This document shows positions 31,792-41,347 of a DNA stretch of 61,397 bases, piece after piece. The DNA is from Pseudonocardia ammonioxydans (GTDB lineage: Bacteria > Actinomycetota > Actinomycetes > Mycobacteriales > Pseudonocardiaceae): assembly GCF_900115005.1 (NCBI RefSeq), contig NZ_FOUY01000036.1:1-61397 (forward strand). The letters are read 5' to 3'. A program made the translations under genes and the position numbers. A model generated the notes under the pieces. That model was not told the DNA's origin, did not search any database, and saw only the letters and a program-made list of their open reading frames with translations. How positions within the stretch are numbered: position 1 is the first letter of the stretch; each line of letters begins with the position of its first letter.

Positions 31792-33291
31792 ATGCCCGCA
31801 GCGCGGCTGCGTGCGGCGCGGGCGCTGGTGCCGCTGCTCGTCCTGGGCCTGGCCCTGGCCGGGTGTGCCGGCGGGCCGCCGGTCTCGCGGTCGGCGCCCG
31901 GGGAGGTCACGGTCGCGCTGAGCACTCCGCCGTCCGGTCTGAACTACACCCGCAACTCCGGCGTCGCGATCCCGCAGGCCCTGCTCTACAACGTCTACGA
32001 GACGCTGGTCAAGATCGCCCCGGACGGGCGGTTGCAGCCGCTGCTCGCCGAGAGCTGGACCGTGAGCCCCGACCGTCTGGAGTACACGTTCACGCTGCGT
32101 CGCGGCGTCACCTTCACCGACGGCACCCCGTTCACCGCCGACGACGTGGTCTTCAGCTTCGACCGCCTCGACACCTGGACGACCGCGAGCGCCGGGCAGC
32201 TGTCCCGCATCGCCGAGACCCGGGCCCCGTCCCCGCACGTCGTTCAGCTACGGCTGTCCGAGCCGGACAACGCGCTGCTCGCGTCGCTGGCCGGGCCGGC
32301 CGGGACGATCTTCACCCCGAGCGGGGCCGGCACGCTCGCCACCGACCCGGTCGGCACCGGCCCCTACGACGTCGCCTCCTACGACACCGGGGCGACGATG
32401 CGACTGGTGGCCCACGACGGCTGGTGGGGCGGCCGGCCGCCGATGCGGGCGATCACCCTGGCCTACTACACCGACCCGACCGCGCAGACCAACGCGCTGC
32501 TCACCGGCGGCCCCGACGCCGCGCTCGGGGTCGGCTCGCCGCAGCTGCTCCCCCGGTTCGCCGACGACCCCGCCTTCCGGGTCACCGAGGGCACCACCAA
32601 CGGCGAGATGGTGCTGGCCATGAACAACGCCGCGCCGCCGTTCGACGACGTGCGGCTGCGCCGGGCCGTGCGGCACGCGGTCGACGACGACGCCGTCCGC
32701 GAGATCGCGATGGAGGGCCGCGGCACGCCGATCACCTCGATGGTCCCGCCCACCGACCCGTGGTTCGACGACCGGCCGGACCCCTACCCGCACGACCCGG
32801 CGCGGGCCCGGGAGCTGCTGGCCGGGGAGCATCCGGAGATCTCGTTCAAGGTCCCGAACCTGCCGCAGTACGTCCGCGCGGCCCAGGCCGTGCAGTCCGA
32901 CCTGCAGGCCGCCGGGTTCGTCGTCGACCTGCAGCTGCTGGAGTTCCCCGCGGTGTGGCTCGGCGAGGTCTTCACCGGGCACGACTACCAGCTGTCGATG
33001 GTGATCCACGCCGAGCCGCGTGACATCGGCACGTTCTCCTCGCCGACGTCGTACTTCGGGTTCGACGATCCCCGGGCGGCCGCGGTGCTCGCCGCGGCCC
33101 GCTCCGGCCCGCCCGAGCAGTATGTCGACCGGATGCGGGAGTACGCCCGGATCGTCACCGACGAGGCCGCGGCCGGCTTCCTGTACCTCACGCCGTGGCT
33201 CAACGTGGTGCACGCCGACGTGACCGGCGAGCCGACCGGCAACGCCTCGGAGTCGATCGACCTGACCGCGATCCGGCGGGCGGGCCGGTGA
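31792..33291 (+). CDS. Peptide/nickel-type ABC transporter substrate-binding lipoprotein
   Basis: 499 aa, SBP family 5. Lipobox LALAGC (C25), then EVTVALSTPPSGLNYTRNSG and the family signature around LAESWTVSPDRLEYTFTLR and GVTFTDGTPFTADDVVFSF. GEM/MVPP segments match the ligand lobe. The stop overlaps the first permease (GTGA). Ligand unknown: oligopeptide, nickel chelate or similar. Confidence 0.92.
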   Translation: MPAARLRAARALVPLLVLGLALAGCAGGPPVSRSAPGEVTVALSTPPSGLNYTRNSGVAIPQALLYNVYETLVKIAPDGRLQPLLAESWTVSPDRLEYTFTLRRGVTFTDGTPFTADDVVFSFDRLDTWTTASAGQLSRIAETRAPSPHVVQLRLSEPDNALLASLAGPAGTIFTPSGAGTLATDPVGTGPYDVASYDTGATMRLVAHDGWWGGRPPMRAITLAYYTDPTAQTNALLTGGPDAALGVGSPQLLPRFADDPAFRVTEGTTNGEMVLAMNNAAPPFDDVRLRRAVRHAVDDDAVREIAMEGRGTPITSMVPPTDPWFDDRPDPYPHDPARARELLAGEHPEISFKVPNLPQYVRAAQAVQSDLQAAGFVVDLQLLEFPAVWLGEVFTGHDYQLSMVIHAEPRDIGTFSSPTSYFGFDDPRAAAVLAAARSGPPEQYVDRMREYARIVTDEAAAGFLYLTPWLNVVHADVTGEPTGNASESIDLTAIRRAGR

Positions 33292-34241
33292 GGGCCGCGG
33301 CCGCGGTGCTGCGCCGGCTCGGGATCTTCGCCCTCACCGCGGTACTGGCGTCGATGGTGGTGTTCGCGCTGCTCGCGGTCGTCCCGGGCGACCCGGCGCA
33401 GGTGGCGCTCGGCCTCACCGCGACCCCGGAGAAGCTGGCCGCCGCGCGCGCGGAGATGGGGCTCGACCGGCCGCTGCCGGTGCAGTACCTGGACTGGGCC
33501 ACCGGGCTGCTCGGCGGGGACCTCGGTACGTCCGCGGTGACCGGGCGCCCGGTCGGGCCGGAGCTGGCGTCGCGGGCGTGGGTCACGGCCGTGCTCGTCG
33601 CCGCCGGGATGGCGGTGGCGGTGCTGGTGGCGGTGCCGATGGGCGTCGTGGCCGCGGTGCGCCGTCGCCGGCCGGACGGGATGCTGCTCTCGGGGCTGTC
33701 CCAGGTCGGCATCGCGGTGCCGGCGTTCCTGGCCGGGCTGCTGCTGATCACCGTGTTCGCGGTGCGGCTGCAGTGGTTCCCCTCCGGCGGTTGGACCCGG
33801 GACGGCGACGGGCTCGCCGACCTGCTGTCCTACCTGGTGCTGCCCGCGATCTCGCTCGGGGTCGTGCAGGGTGCGGTGCTGGCCCGCTACGTCCGCTCCG
33901 CGGTGCTCGACGTGCTGCGCGAGGACTACCTGCGCACCGCCCGGGCCAAGGGGCTGCCCCCGCTGCGGGCGCTGCTGCGCCACGGCCTGCGCAACGCGGC
34001 GATCCCGGTGCTGACCGTCGGGGGCGTGCAGCTGGGCGTGATGCTGGTGGGCGCGGTCGTCGTCGAGAAGGTGTTCGTGATCAACGGGCTGGGGTCGATG
34101 CTGCTGGAGAAGGTCGGGAACCGGGACATGGTCGCCGTGCAGGGCATCGTGACGGTGCTGGTGCTCGCGGTACTGGTGATCAACCTGGTGGTCGACCTGC
34201 TCTACACCGTCATCGACCCCCGGCTGCGGGAGGCGCCGTGA
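33288..34241 (+). CDS. Peptide/nickel-type ABC transporter permease (DppB type)
   Basis: 317 aa, six membrane segments. N-terminal VPGDPAQVALGLTATPEKLA, and EAA loop EDYLRTARAKGLPPLRALLR. GTG start overlaps the binding-protein stop. Confidence 0.92.
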   Translation: MRAAAAVLRRLGIFALTAVLASMVVFALLAVVPGDPAQVALGLTATPEKLAAARAEMGLDRPLPVQYLDWATGLLGGDLGTSAVTGRPVGPELASRAWVTAVLVAAGMAVAVLVAVPMGVVAAVRRRRPDGMLLSGLSQVGIAVPAFLAGLLLITVFAVRLQWFPSGGWTRDGDGLADLLSYLVLPAISLGVVQGAVLARYVRSAVLDVLREDYLRTARAKGLPPLRALLRHGLRNAAIPVLTVGGVQLGVMLVGAVVVEKVFVINGLGSMLLEKVGNRDMVAVQGIVTVLVLAVLVINLVVDLLYTVIDPRLREAP

Positions 34242-35059
34242 TGGTCCGCTCCGGAGCGGTGATCGTCGGGCTGGTCCTGGCCTGCGCGCTGCTGTCGCTG
34301 CTGTGGACGCCGTTCGACCCCCTCCCCACCGACGCGGCCGCGCGGCTGCTCGGGCCGTTGACCGACGGCCACCTGCTCGGCACCGACCCCTACGGCCGCG
34401 ACGTCGTCTCGCTGCTGATGTACGGCTCCCGGATCACCCTGCTCGTCGGGCTGGCCGCGGTGGCGATCGCGCTGGTCGTCGGGGTGCCGGCGGGGATCGG
34501 GGCCGGCATGGCGGGCGGCTGGGTCGACCAGGTCGTCATGCGGGCCACCGACGTGGCGCTGGCGTTCCCGGCACTGCTGCTGGTGATCGTGTTCGGGGCG
34601 GCGTTCGGGGCCGGTGCGACGACGGCGGTGCTGGCGCTGGGTATCGCGGCCGCACCGTCGTTCGCCCGGGTGGCCCGCTCGGGGACGCTGCAGGTGATGG
34701 CGCGCGAGTACGTGACGGCGGCCCGCGCAGCCAACCGCGGCCCGCTCTGGATCGCACGCCGGCACGTGCTGCCCAACATCGGCGGGCTGCTGGTCGTGCA
34801 GTCCTCGGTGGCGTTCTCGATCGCCGTGCTCGCCGAGGCCGCGCTGTCCTACCTGGGTTTCGGTACCCGCCCGCCGACGCCGTCGTGGGGCCGGATGCTG
34901 CAGGAGGGCCAGAGCCACATCTACGACCACCCGCTGCTCGTGCTCTGGCCCGGGTGCGCGATCGCGGTGACGGTGCTGGGGCTGAACCTGCTCGGCGACG
35001 GGCTGCGGGACCGGTTCGACCCCCGGTCGCGGGCCCCGGAGGGGACGGCGGCGCTGTGA
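34241..35059 (+). CDS. Peptide/nickel-type ABC transporter permease (DppC type)
   Basis: 272 aa. HLLGTDPYGRDVVSLLMYGS is the DppC hallmark; EAA loop REYVTAARAANRGPLWIARR. A GTG directly precedes the ATG in frame; ATG has the better spacing from GGGAGG. Overlaps dppB by one base and the ATPase by four. Confidence 0.92.
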   Translation: MVRSGAVIVGLVLACALLSLLWTPFDPLPTDAAARLLGPLTDGHLLGTDPYGRDVVSLLMYGSRITLLVGLAAVAIALVVGVPAGIGAGMAGGWVDQVVMRATDVALAFPALLLVIVFGAAFGAGATTAVLALGIAAAPSFARVARSGTLQVMAREYVTAARAANRGPLWIARRHVLPNIGGLLVVQSSVAFSIAVLAEAALSYLGFGTRPPTPSWGRMLQEGQSHIYDHPLLVLWPGCAIAVTVLGLNLLGDGLRDRFDPRSRAPEGTAAL

Positions 35060-36786
35060 GAACTTTCGGGGCGAGCACCGGCGGGGCGAGCAGCGGCGCG
35101 GCGAGCAGCGGCGCGGCGAACACCACTGCGGCGAGCACCGTCGAGGTGCGCGACCTGCGGGTGCACGCGGGTGCCCGGGAGCTCGTGCGCGGGGTGGACC
35201 TGACGATCGCCCCCGGCGAGCGGGTGGGGCTGATCGGCGGCTCCGGCAGCGGCAAGTCGCTGACCGCGTACGCCCTGATGGGCCTGCTCGACGACGAGCT
35301 GCACGCCACCGGGTCGGTCACCGTCGGCGGGGTCGACGTGCTGCGTGCCGGCGAGCGCACGATGAGCCGCACCCGCGGCCGCGTCGCCTCGGTGGTGTTC
35401 CAGGAACCGATGACGGCCCTGAACCCGCTGATGACGGTCGGGGCGCAGGTCGCGGAGGCGGTGCTGTGGCACGGCGGCGGCTCCCGGGCGGCCGCGCGGC
35501 GCCGTGCCGTGGAGCTGCTCGACCTGGTCCGGCTGCCCGACCCGGCCGGTGCCGCCCGCAGCTTCCCGCACCAGCTCTCCGGCGGGCAGCGGCAGCGCGT
35601 GGTGATCGCGATCGCGCTGGCCAACGACCCGGCACTGCTGATCTGCGACGAGCCGACGACCGCGCTGGACGTCACCGTGCAGGCCCGCGTGCTCGAGCTC
35701 GTCGCCGAGCTGGTCCGGGCCCGCGACACCGCGCTGCTGTTCATCAGCCACGACCTCGCCGTCGTCGGCGCGATGGCCGACCGGGTCGCGGTGATGCACG
35801 ACGGGCGGGTGGTCGAGACCGGGCCGGTGCGTGAGGTGCTCGGCGCACCCCGGCACGAGCACACCCGCGCGCTGCTGGCCGCTTCCGGGACGGGCGGGCC
35901 GCGGACCCGTCCGGCCGCCGGCGTCGGGCACTCGGCCCTCGAGCCGGCGGCCCCGGACGCCCGCCCGGTCTTCCTCGCCGAGGACGGCACGACACCGCTG
36001 ATCCGTGCCCGGGACCTGCGCCGCGACTACCCCGGGCGGCGCACCGGCCTGCTCGGTCGCTCCGCCCCGGTCGCCGGGCTGCGCGGGGTCTCGTTCGACA
36101 TCGCCGAGGGCGCCGCGGTCGGGCTGGTCGGCGAGTCGGGGTCGGGCAAGTCGACGCTGCTGCGGCTGATCGCCGGCCTGGACACCGCCACCGCGGGGTC
36201 GGTGGAGGTCGCCGGCTGCGACCCCGCGACCGCGGACCGGGCCGCCCTGCGCCGGCTGCGCGGCGACGTCTCGGTCGTCTTCCAGGACCCGGCCGGGTCG
36301 CTGGACCCGCGGATGACGGTCGCGCAGATCGTCGCCGAACCCCTGCACGGGCTCCCCCGTGCCGAGACCGCCGACCGGGTCCGGGAGGTCGTCGCGAGCG
36401 TCGGGTTGCCGCCGGACGCGCTCGAGCGGCACCCGCACCGCTTCTCCGGCGGGCAGCGGCAGCGGATCTCGATCGCCCGCGCGCTCGTCACCCGGCCCCG
36501 GATCCTGGTCGCCGACGAGCCCGTCAGCGCCCTGGACGTGTCGGTGCGCGGGCAGGTGCTCGACCTGATCACCGACCTGGCCGGCAGCCACGACCTGACG
36601 CTGCTGTTCATCGCGCACGACCTCGGCGTCGTCGCGCAGGTGTGCGACCGGGTGCTGGTGCTCGCCGACGGCCGGATCGTCGAGGGCGGCCCGGTCGGTG
36701 ACGTCTACGACCGGCCCCGGCACCCGTTCACCGCGGAGCTGGTGGCCGCCACCCCGCGACTCGCCGACGCGCTCCGGCAGGCGTGA
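35056..36786 (+). CDS. Peptide/nickel-type ABC transporter, fused double ATPase (DppD-DppF)
   Basis: 576 aa with two complete nucleotide-binding domains in one chain. Domain 1: Walker A GGSGSGKS (61-68), signature LSGGQRQRVVIAIAL, Walker B LLICDEPTTALD. Domain 2: Walker A GESGSGKST (about 360), signature FSGGQRQRISIARAL, Walker B ILVADEPVSALD. The first 28 residues are Gly/Ser/Ala repeats. It completes the transporter, giving a full operon. Confidence 0.93.
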   Translation: MRTFGASTGGASSGAASSGAANTTAASTVEVRDLRVHAGARELVRGVDLTIAPGERVGLIGGSGSGKSLTAYALMGLLDDELHATGSVTVGGVDVLRAGERTMSRTRGRVASVVFQEPMTALNPLMTVGAQVAEAVLWHGGGSRAAARRRAVELLDLVRLPDPAGAARSFPHQLSGGQRQRVVIAIALANDPALLICDEPTTALDVTVQARVLELVAELVRARDTALLFISHDLAVVGAMADRVAVMHDGRVVETGPVREVLGAPRHEHTRALLAASGTGGPRTRPAAGVGHSALEPAAPDARPVFLAEDGTTPLIRARDLRRDYPGRRTGLLGRSAPVAGLRGVSFDIAEGAAVGLVGESGSGKSTLLRLIAGLDTATAGSVEVAGCDPATADRAALRRLRGDVSVVFQDPAGSLDPRMTVAQIVAEPLHGLPRAETADRVREVVASVGLPPDALERHPHRFSGGQRQRISIARALVTRPRILVADEPVSALDVSVRGQVLDLITDLAGSHDLTLLFIAHDLGVVAQVCDRVLVLADGRIVEGGPVGDVYDRPRHPFTAELVAATPRLADALRQA

Positions 36787-36808
36787 TGCCCGGGCCCGCC
36801 GGGTCGGC

Positions 36809-37321
36809 TCAGCCGGTGCCCGCGGTCCGCTTCGGCAGCACCCAGTCCGGCCGCGGGAAGTGGCAGTTGTAGCCGTAGGGGAACTTCTGCAGGTAGTCCT
36901 GGTGCTCCGGCTCGGCCTCCCAGAAGTCACCGGCCGGTTCGACGTCGGTGCTCACCCGGCCCGGCCAGAGCCCGGACGCGTCGACGTCGGCGATGGTGTC
37001 CAGGGCGACCCGCTTCTGCTCCTCGGTCGTGTAGAAGATCGCGGAGCGGTAGCTGCGGCCGATGTCGTTGCCCTGGCGGTCCTTCGTCGTCGGGTCGTGG
37101 ATCTGGAAGAGGAACTCCAGGATCTCGCGGTAGGAGATCTGCTCCGGCTCGAACACGATCTCGACGGCCTCGGCGTGGTCGCCGTGGCTGCGGTAGGTCG
37201 CGTTCGGGGTGTTCGGGTCGCCGGAGTAGCCGACCCGGGTGGAGACGACGCCGGGGCGCTTGCGCAGCAGCTCCTGCACACCCCAGAAGCAGCCGCCGGC
37301 GAGGATGGCGGTCTCGGTCAT
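36809..37321 (-). CDS. msrA: Peptide-methionine (S)-S-oxide reductase
   Basis: 170 aa, repairs oxidised methionine. Catalytic GGCFWG (9-14, C11), then TRVGYSGDPNTPNATYR, GHAEAVEI-type stretch DHAEAVEIVFEP and FFQIHDPTT-like FLFQIHDPTT. ATG start with GGAGG. Ends in a region lacking resolving cysteines, so regeneration probably relies directly on thioredoxin or mycothiol. Convergent with the ABC operon. Confidence 0.96.
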   Translation of the reverse strand: MTETAILAGGCFWGVQELLRKRPGVVSTRVGYSGDPNTPNATYRSHGDHAEAVEIVFEPEQISYREILEFLFQIHDPTTKDRQGNDIGRSYRSAIFYTTEEQKRVALDTIADVDASGLWPGRVSTDVEPAGDFWEAEPEHQDYLQKFPYGYNCHFPRPDWVLPKRTAGTG

Positions 37322-37555
37322 CGGACGAACCTCCTGTGTCGTGTACCCGTCCGTGCAACGGCTGGCACGGGACGGATGTTCCGTGGTGCGCAACCGGATC
37401 CGCACGGGACCTTCGCCCCTGGGACGTGCCGGTGGCGCGGGCGCAGCATGGCGCAGGCGGCCGGACCCTCGCGGGACGGACGCCCGGTCCGGCCCGTCCC
37501 CGCCAGGCCACCGCCCCCGACCGGGCGTCCGGGCGGGCCGGCCCGTCCGGCGGAC

Positions 37556-39190
37556 TCAGCCGCCGTCGTGCCGGGACGGCCGGGTGACGGCATCGGCATC
37601 CGACGGCCCGCTGCCGGACGGCCCGCCGTTCGTGTGCCCGCTTCCGGTGGCCCCGCTCCCGCCCGGCTCCGCGCCGGTCGGCCCGGCACCGGTTGGCCCC
37701 GCACCGGACTGCCTTGCGCCGGTGGGCCCGGTACCGGTGGAACCGCTGCCGGACGACCCGCCGGTGGTGACCCGGCCGTCCGTCGATCCGCCATCGGCCG
37801 GCCCACCGTCGGGCGGCCCACCGTCGGCCGGTGTCGCGGCGCCCGTAGCGGGGTCACCGCCCTCGATCCGGGCCGGCTCGGCCGCATCGTCGTCGGCCAC
37901 AGCGCCGCCTGCCACGGCATCACCGGTCACAGCATCACCGGTCACAGTGTCGCCGGCGGCCGCGCCGTCGGCCGTGCTGCCGCCGGGCGGGGCGCTCCCG
38001 TCCGGCCCGGCCACCTCGGCGAACCGCTGGTCCCGGGTGTCGATCTGCTCGCCCAGGTAGCGCAGCAGCACGGCGAACACGGCGGCGACCGGCACGGCCA
38101 GGAACGCCCCGGCGATCCCGGCCAGCGACCCGCCCGCGGTCACCGCGAGCAGCACCACGGCGCCGTGCAGCTTCAGGCTCTGCCCCTGCAGGATCGGCTG
38201 CAGCACGTTGCCCTCGACCTGCTGCACCCCCACGACCAGCACCAGCACCGCGACCGCGGTCCCGAAGCCCTGGGTGACCAGCGCGATCAGCACCGCCAGC
38301 GCCCCGGCGACGAACGCACCGACGATCGGGATGAACCCGCCGAGGAACGTCAGGATCGCCAGCGGCAGCGCCAGCGGGACGCTGAGCAGCACCAGCCCGA
38401 TCCCGATGAGCACCGCGTCGATCAGGCTGACCAGGGCCTGGACCCGGATGAACCCACCGAGCACCGCCCACATCCGGGACAGCACCTCGGCCAGGTGCCC
38501 GCCCGCGGTGCGCCCGGCGATCCCGGTGAGCCACGGCAGGAAACGCGGGCCGTCCTTGACGAAGAAGAACGTCAGGACCAGCGCGAGGACCACCGCGAGC
38601 AGGCCGGACGCGACCGTGGAGACCCCGGTCAGCACCCCGCCCGCGATGGCCGTGGCGCTCTGCTGCAGCTGCCGCGTGGCCTGGTCGATGATGGTGCCGA
38701 TCTGGCCCTCACCGAGGTTCAGCGGTGGCCCGAACGCCCACTGCTGGATCTGGCCGATCCCGGCCACCACGCCGTTCACGATCTGCTGGGTCTGGCCGAC
38801 GACCGACGGCGCGATCGCGACGAACAGTCCGGTGATCGCCCCGAGCGCCACCAGGATCACGACCAGTGCGGCCAGCGCGGGCGGCACCTTGCGCCGGATC
38901 AGCCAGGCGGCCGGCGGGCGCAGCACCGTGGTGAACAGGATGGCGAGGACCACCGGCCACAGCACCACCCAGAACATGCCGATCACGTATCCGGCGATCA
39001 CCAGGCCGACCGCGATCAGCGCGACCCGCAGGGACCAGGCGGCCAGCCAGGTCAGCCCGTTCCCGATCACCGTGCCCCGCGGGGCGACCGACGGCGTCGG
39101 CGCCGGGCTCAGTACCGACCCACCGGCGGGATCACGGCGGGGCACGACGTGCTCGTTCCGCCGGACCACCGGTTGCGACCGCGACTCCAT
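37556..39190 (-). CDS. AI-2E family transporter with long acidic low-complexity tail
   Basis: 544 aa. Residues about 45-365 contain eight hydrophobic segments of the AI-2E (PerM) family, with DGPRFLPWLTGIAG and FLGGFIPIVGAFVAGALAV. From about 385 to the end it is a Gly/Ser/Thr/Asp repeat tail (PDGGPPDGGPADGG, GPTGAGPTGAE). Family members include Na+/H+ antiporters and exporters, so autoinducer transport is not implied. ATG with GAGAGGGGG. The 234 bp to msrA hold only a GC-rich hairpin. Confidence 0.88.
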   Translation of the reverse strand: MESRSQPVVRRNEHVVPRRDPAGGSVLSPAPTPSVAPRGTVIGNGLTWLAAWSLRVALIAVGLVIAGYVIGMFWVVLWPVVLAILFTTVLRPPAAWLIRRKVPPALAALVVILVALGAITGLFVAIAPSVVGQTQQIVNGVVAGIGQIQQWAFGPPLNLGEGQIGTIIDQATRQLQQSATAIAGGVLTGVSTVASGLLAVVLALVLTFFFVKDGPRFLPWLTGIAGRTAGGHLAEVLSRMWAVLGGFIRVQALVSLIDAVLIGIGLVLLSVPLALPLAILTFLGGFIPIVGAFVAGALAVLIALVTQGFGTAVAVLVLVVGVQQVEGNVLQPILQGQSLKLHGAVVLLAVTAGGSLAGIAGAFLAVPVAAVFAVLLRYLGEQIDTRDQRFAEVAGPDGSAPPGGSTADGAAAGDTVTGDAVTGDAVAGGAVADDDAAEPARIEGGDPATGAATPADGGPPDGGPADGGSTDGRVTTGGSSGSGSTGTGPTGARQSGAGPTGAGPTGAEPGGSGATGSGHTNGGPSGSGPSDADAVTRPSRHDGG

Positions 39191-39400
39191 GGTCCCCCTC
39201 TCGTCCGAACCGTGCTGCGGCGGAACACTATCGGCGCCGGGGCTCCGGCGCCCGCGGGCGACACCGGCACGGACGTGGCAGGAATTACCCGTCCACTGTC
39301 GTATCCGCCCCTGTCCGCGGCACCGGAACGGGCGGATCCTGGTGAGGCAGGTGCACAGCACCGCAGCTCACACAGCACCGCACTCATCCCGGAGGTTCCC

Positions 39401-39535
39401 ATGTGGGGTCAGATCCTGCTCGCCGCCGTCGCCGTCGTCGGCTCCACCGCGACGCTGCGCGAGGTCCTGCGCGGCCGGCCGCGTCCGGTGCGCACCCGCG
39501 GGTGGTACGACACGAGAACACCGTCCCTCCGGTAG
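39401..39535 (+). CDS. Small membrane-anchored protein (44 aa)
   Basis: MWGQILLAAVAVVGSTATLR then a basic tail ending TRTPSLR. ATG with a well-placed GGAGG 6 nt upstream; one hydrophobic helix and positive-inside cytoplasmic tail. Divergent from the AI-2E transporter. No recognised family. Confidence 0.55.
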   Translation: MWGQILLAAVAVVGSTATLREVLRGRPRPVRTRGWYDTRTPSLR

Positions 39536-39571
39536 CCCCGTCGCTCCGGTAGCCGTGAGCCCGAGCCGGGG

Positions 39572-40411
39572 TCAGCCCCCGGGCAGGACGATCACCGGGC
39601 ACGGCGCGAACGCGACCAGCGACCGGCTCGTCGAGCCCAGCTGCATCCCGACCGGCCGCCGCTCGCCGTACGGCCCGACCACGACGGCGCGGGCGGAGGA
39701 CGCGACGTCGAGCAGGGCCCGCAGGGCGGTGCCCTCGACCACCCGGGTGTGCACGTCGGGCACCAGGTCGCGGGCGGTCGCGGCCGCCGACTCCAGCGCC
39801 GCGTTCGCCCGCCCGACGAGGGCGTCGCGGTCCTCGTCGAGCCGGTGCAGGCGGGTGCCGGGCCGGGCGGCGACGTCGGACCACGCGTGCACCAGCGTCA
39901 GCGGCGACGCCCACGCGGCGGCCAGCGAGGCCGCCTCCCCGACGATCGCGGTGTCCCGGTCACCGGGGCCGCCGCCGACACCGGCGACCACGCCCTCCGC
40001 ACCCGGCCCGAAGTCGCGCACGATCGCCACCGGGACCCGGGTGTGGCAGGCCACCCGGTCGGCGAACCGCCCGGCCAACATCGCGCCGGTGGCGTCGGTC
40101 CCGTGGCTGCCGGCCACGAGCATCCGGGCGGGCCCGGTCGCGGCGAGCACCGTGTCGGCGATCGCGTCGGTGGCGGCGCCGTCCGCGCCGGGCAACAGCT
40201 GCAGCCCCGCGCCGGTGTGCCCGGCCAGCTCCTCCACCTCCGGCGGTGCCGCCCCGGTGGAGGTGACGTGCAGCAGCCGGACCGTCGCGCACCACACCTC
40301 GGCGAGCTCGGCGGCCCACCGGGCGGCCTGTGCCGCGCCCGGTGAGGCGTCCACCGCCACCGCGATCTCGGCCCCGCCACCGCCCTCGGTCGTCCCGGCG
40401 CCGTCGCTCAT
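39572..40411 (-). CDS. Universal stress protein, tandem Usp domains
   Basis: 279 aa, two UspA domains. Domain 1 about 12-137 with VAVDASPGA and ATP loop GSHGTDATGAMLAGRFADRV; domain 2 about 150-277 with GPYGERRPVGMQLGSTSRSL, fitting the G-2x-G-9x-G(S/T) ATP-binding pattern. Cytoplasmic stress protein; several mycobacterial homologues are in the dormancy regulon. Confidence 0.92.
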   Translation of the reverse strand: MSDGAGTTEGGGGAEIAVAVDASPGAAQAARWAAELAEVWCATVRLLHVTSTGAAPPEVEELAGHTGAGLQLLPGADGAATDAIADTVLAATGPARMLVAGSHGTDATGAMLAGRFADRVACHTRVPVAIVRDFGPGAEGVVAGVGGGPGDRDTAIVGEAASLAAAWASPLTLVHAWSDVAARPGTRLHRLDEDRDALVGRANAALESAAATARDLVPDVHTRVVEGTALRALLDVASSARAVVVGPYGERRPVGMQLGSTSRSLVAFAPCPVIVLPGG

Positions 40412-40591
40412 CCAGCCTCCTCGGTCGTCGAGGTCCCGACCCTGGCACATCCGGGCCGGTCCGCGCCGGGGCTGCGCCGGGCGGTCCCGGCCACGGGCCG
40501 GACGTCCTGCGCCGCCGTACGCCCGATACGGTCACGCCGACCCTCCCGGCCGGACCGGCCGGCACCCGGCCGCCCGCAGGAGTGACGCCCG

Positions 40592-41347
40592 ATGTCCCCG
40601 AACAACCTCTCCGTCCACTGTGGAGCCGTACGGACGGTCGAGGATGTGGTCGCGGCGCTCGGTGCGATCCGCGACCAGGCCGCCGAGGACCTCCGGGCCC
40701 CGGAGATCGACGGGATCTCCTGCTTCACCCGGCTCTACACCACCATCACCGAGAACATCCTCGGCACGCTGAACGGCTCGCACCCCACCCGCTCGTTCGA
40801 CGACAACGCGTTCCTGGCCCGGCTCGACGTCGAGTTCGCGCGCCGCTACCTGGACGCGATCGTGGCCCACGAACGCGACGACGACTCCGTCCCCGGGTGC
40901 TGGAAGGTGCTCTTCGACCGCCGGCGCGACCAGGGCGTCCGGCACGTCAACTTCGCGGCGTGCGGGGTCAACGCCCACGTCAACTTCGACCTGACGTTCG
41001 CGCTGCTCGCGACCTGGGAGGACTTCCCGCCCACGGTCGGCCGGCGCGCGGACTACGACCGGGTCAACGACATCTTCGCCGAGGAGATGGACGACCTGCG
41101 GGAGGACTTCCAGGCGTTCCTGGCCGGGACCCGCGACGGCGGGCTGCTCGACCGGCTCGGCAACGCGATGTCCGACCTGCTGGTGCGCCAGACCCGCGGC
41201 CAGGCGTGGGAGGCCGCCGAGCGGGTGTGGGAGCACCGCGGCGACGACGAGGCCTACCGGCAGGCGCTCGCCACCGAGACGGAGCGGCTGGACGACGCCG
41301 CCCACGCGCTCGGCCGGATGATCCTCGAGGCACCCGGCCTGCCCTGA
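40592..41347 (+). CDS. DUF5995 family protein
   Basis: 251 aa, mainly helical, soluble. FLARLDVEFARRYLDAIVAH, VPGCWKVLFDRR and NAHVNFDLTFALL are the conserved segments I associate with DUF5995, including several histidines and aspartates that might bind metal. Role unknown. ATG with CAGGAG. Meets the next gene tail to tail with no gap. Confidence 0.75.
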   Translation: MSPNNLSVHCGAVRTVEDVVAALGAIRDQAAEDLRAPEIDGISCFTRLYTTITENILGTLNGSHPTRSFDDNAFLARLDVEFARRYLDAIVAHERDDDSVPGCWKVLFDRRRDQGVRHVNFAACGVNAHVNFDLTFALLATWEDFPPTVGRRADYDRVNDIFAEEMDDLREDFQAFLAGTRDGGLLDRLGNAMSDLLVRQTRGQAWEAAERVWEHRGDDEAYRQALATETERLDDAAHALGRMILEAPGLP

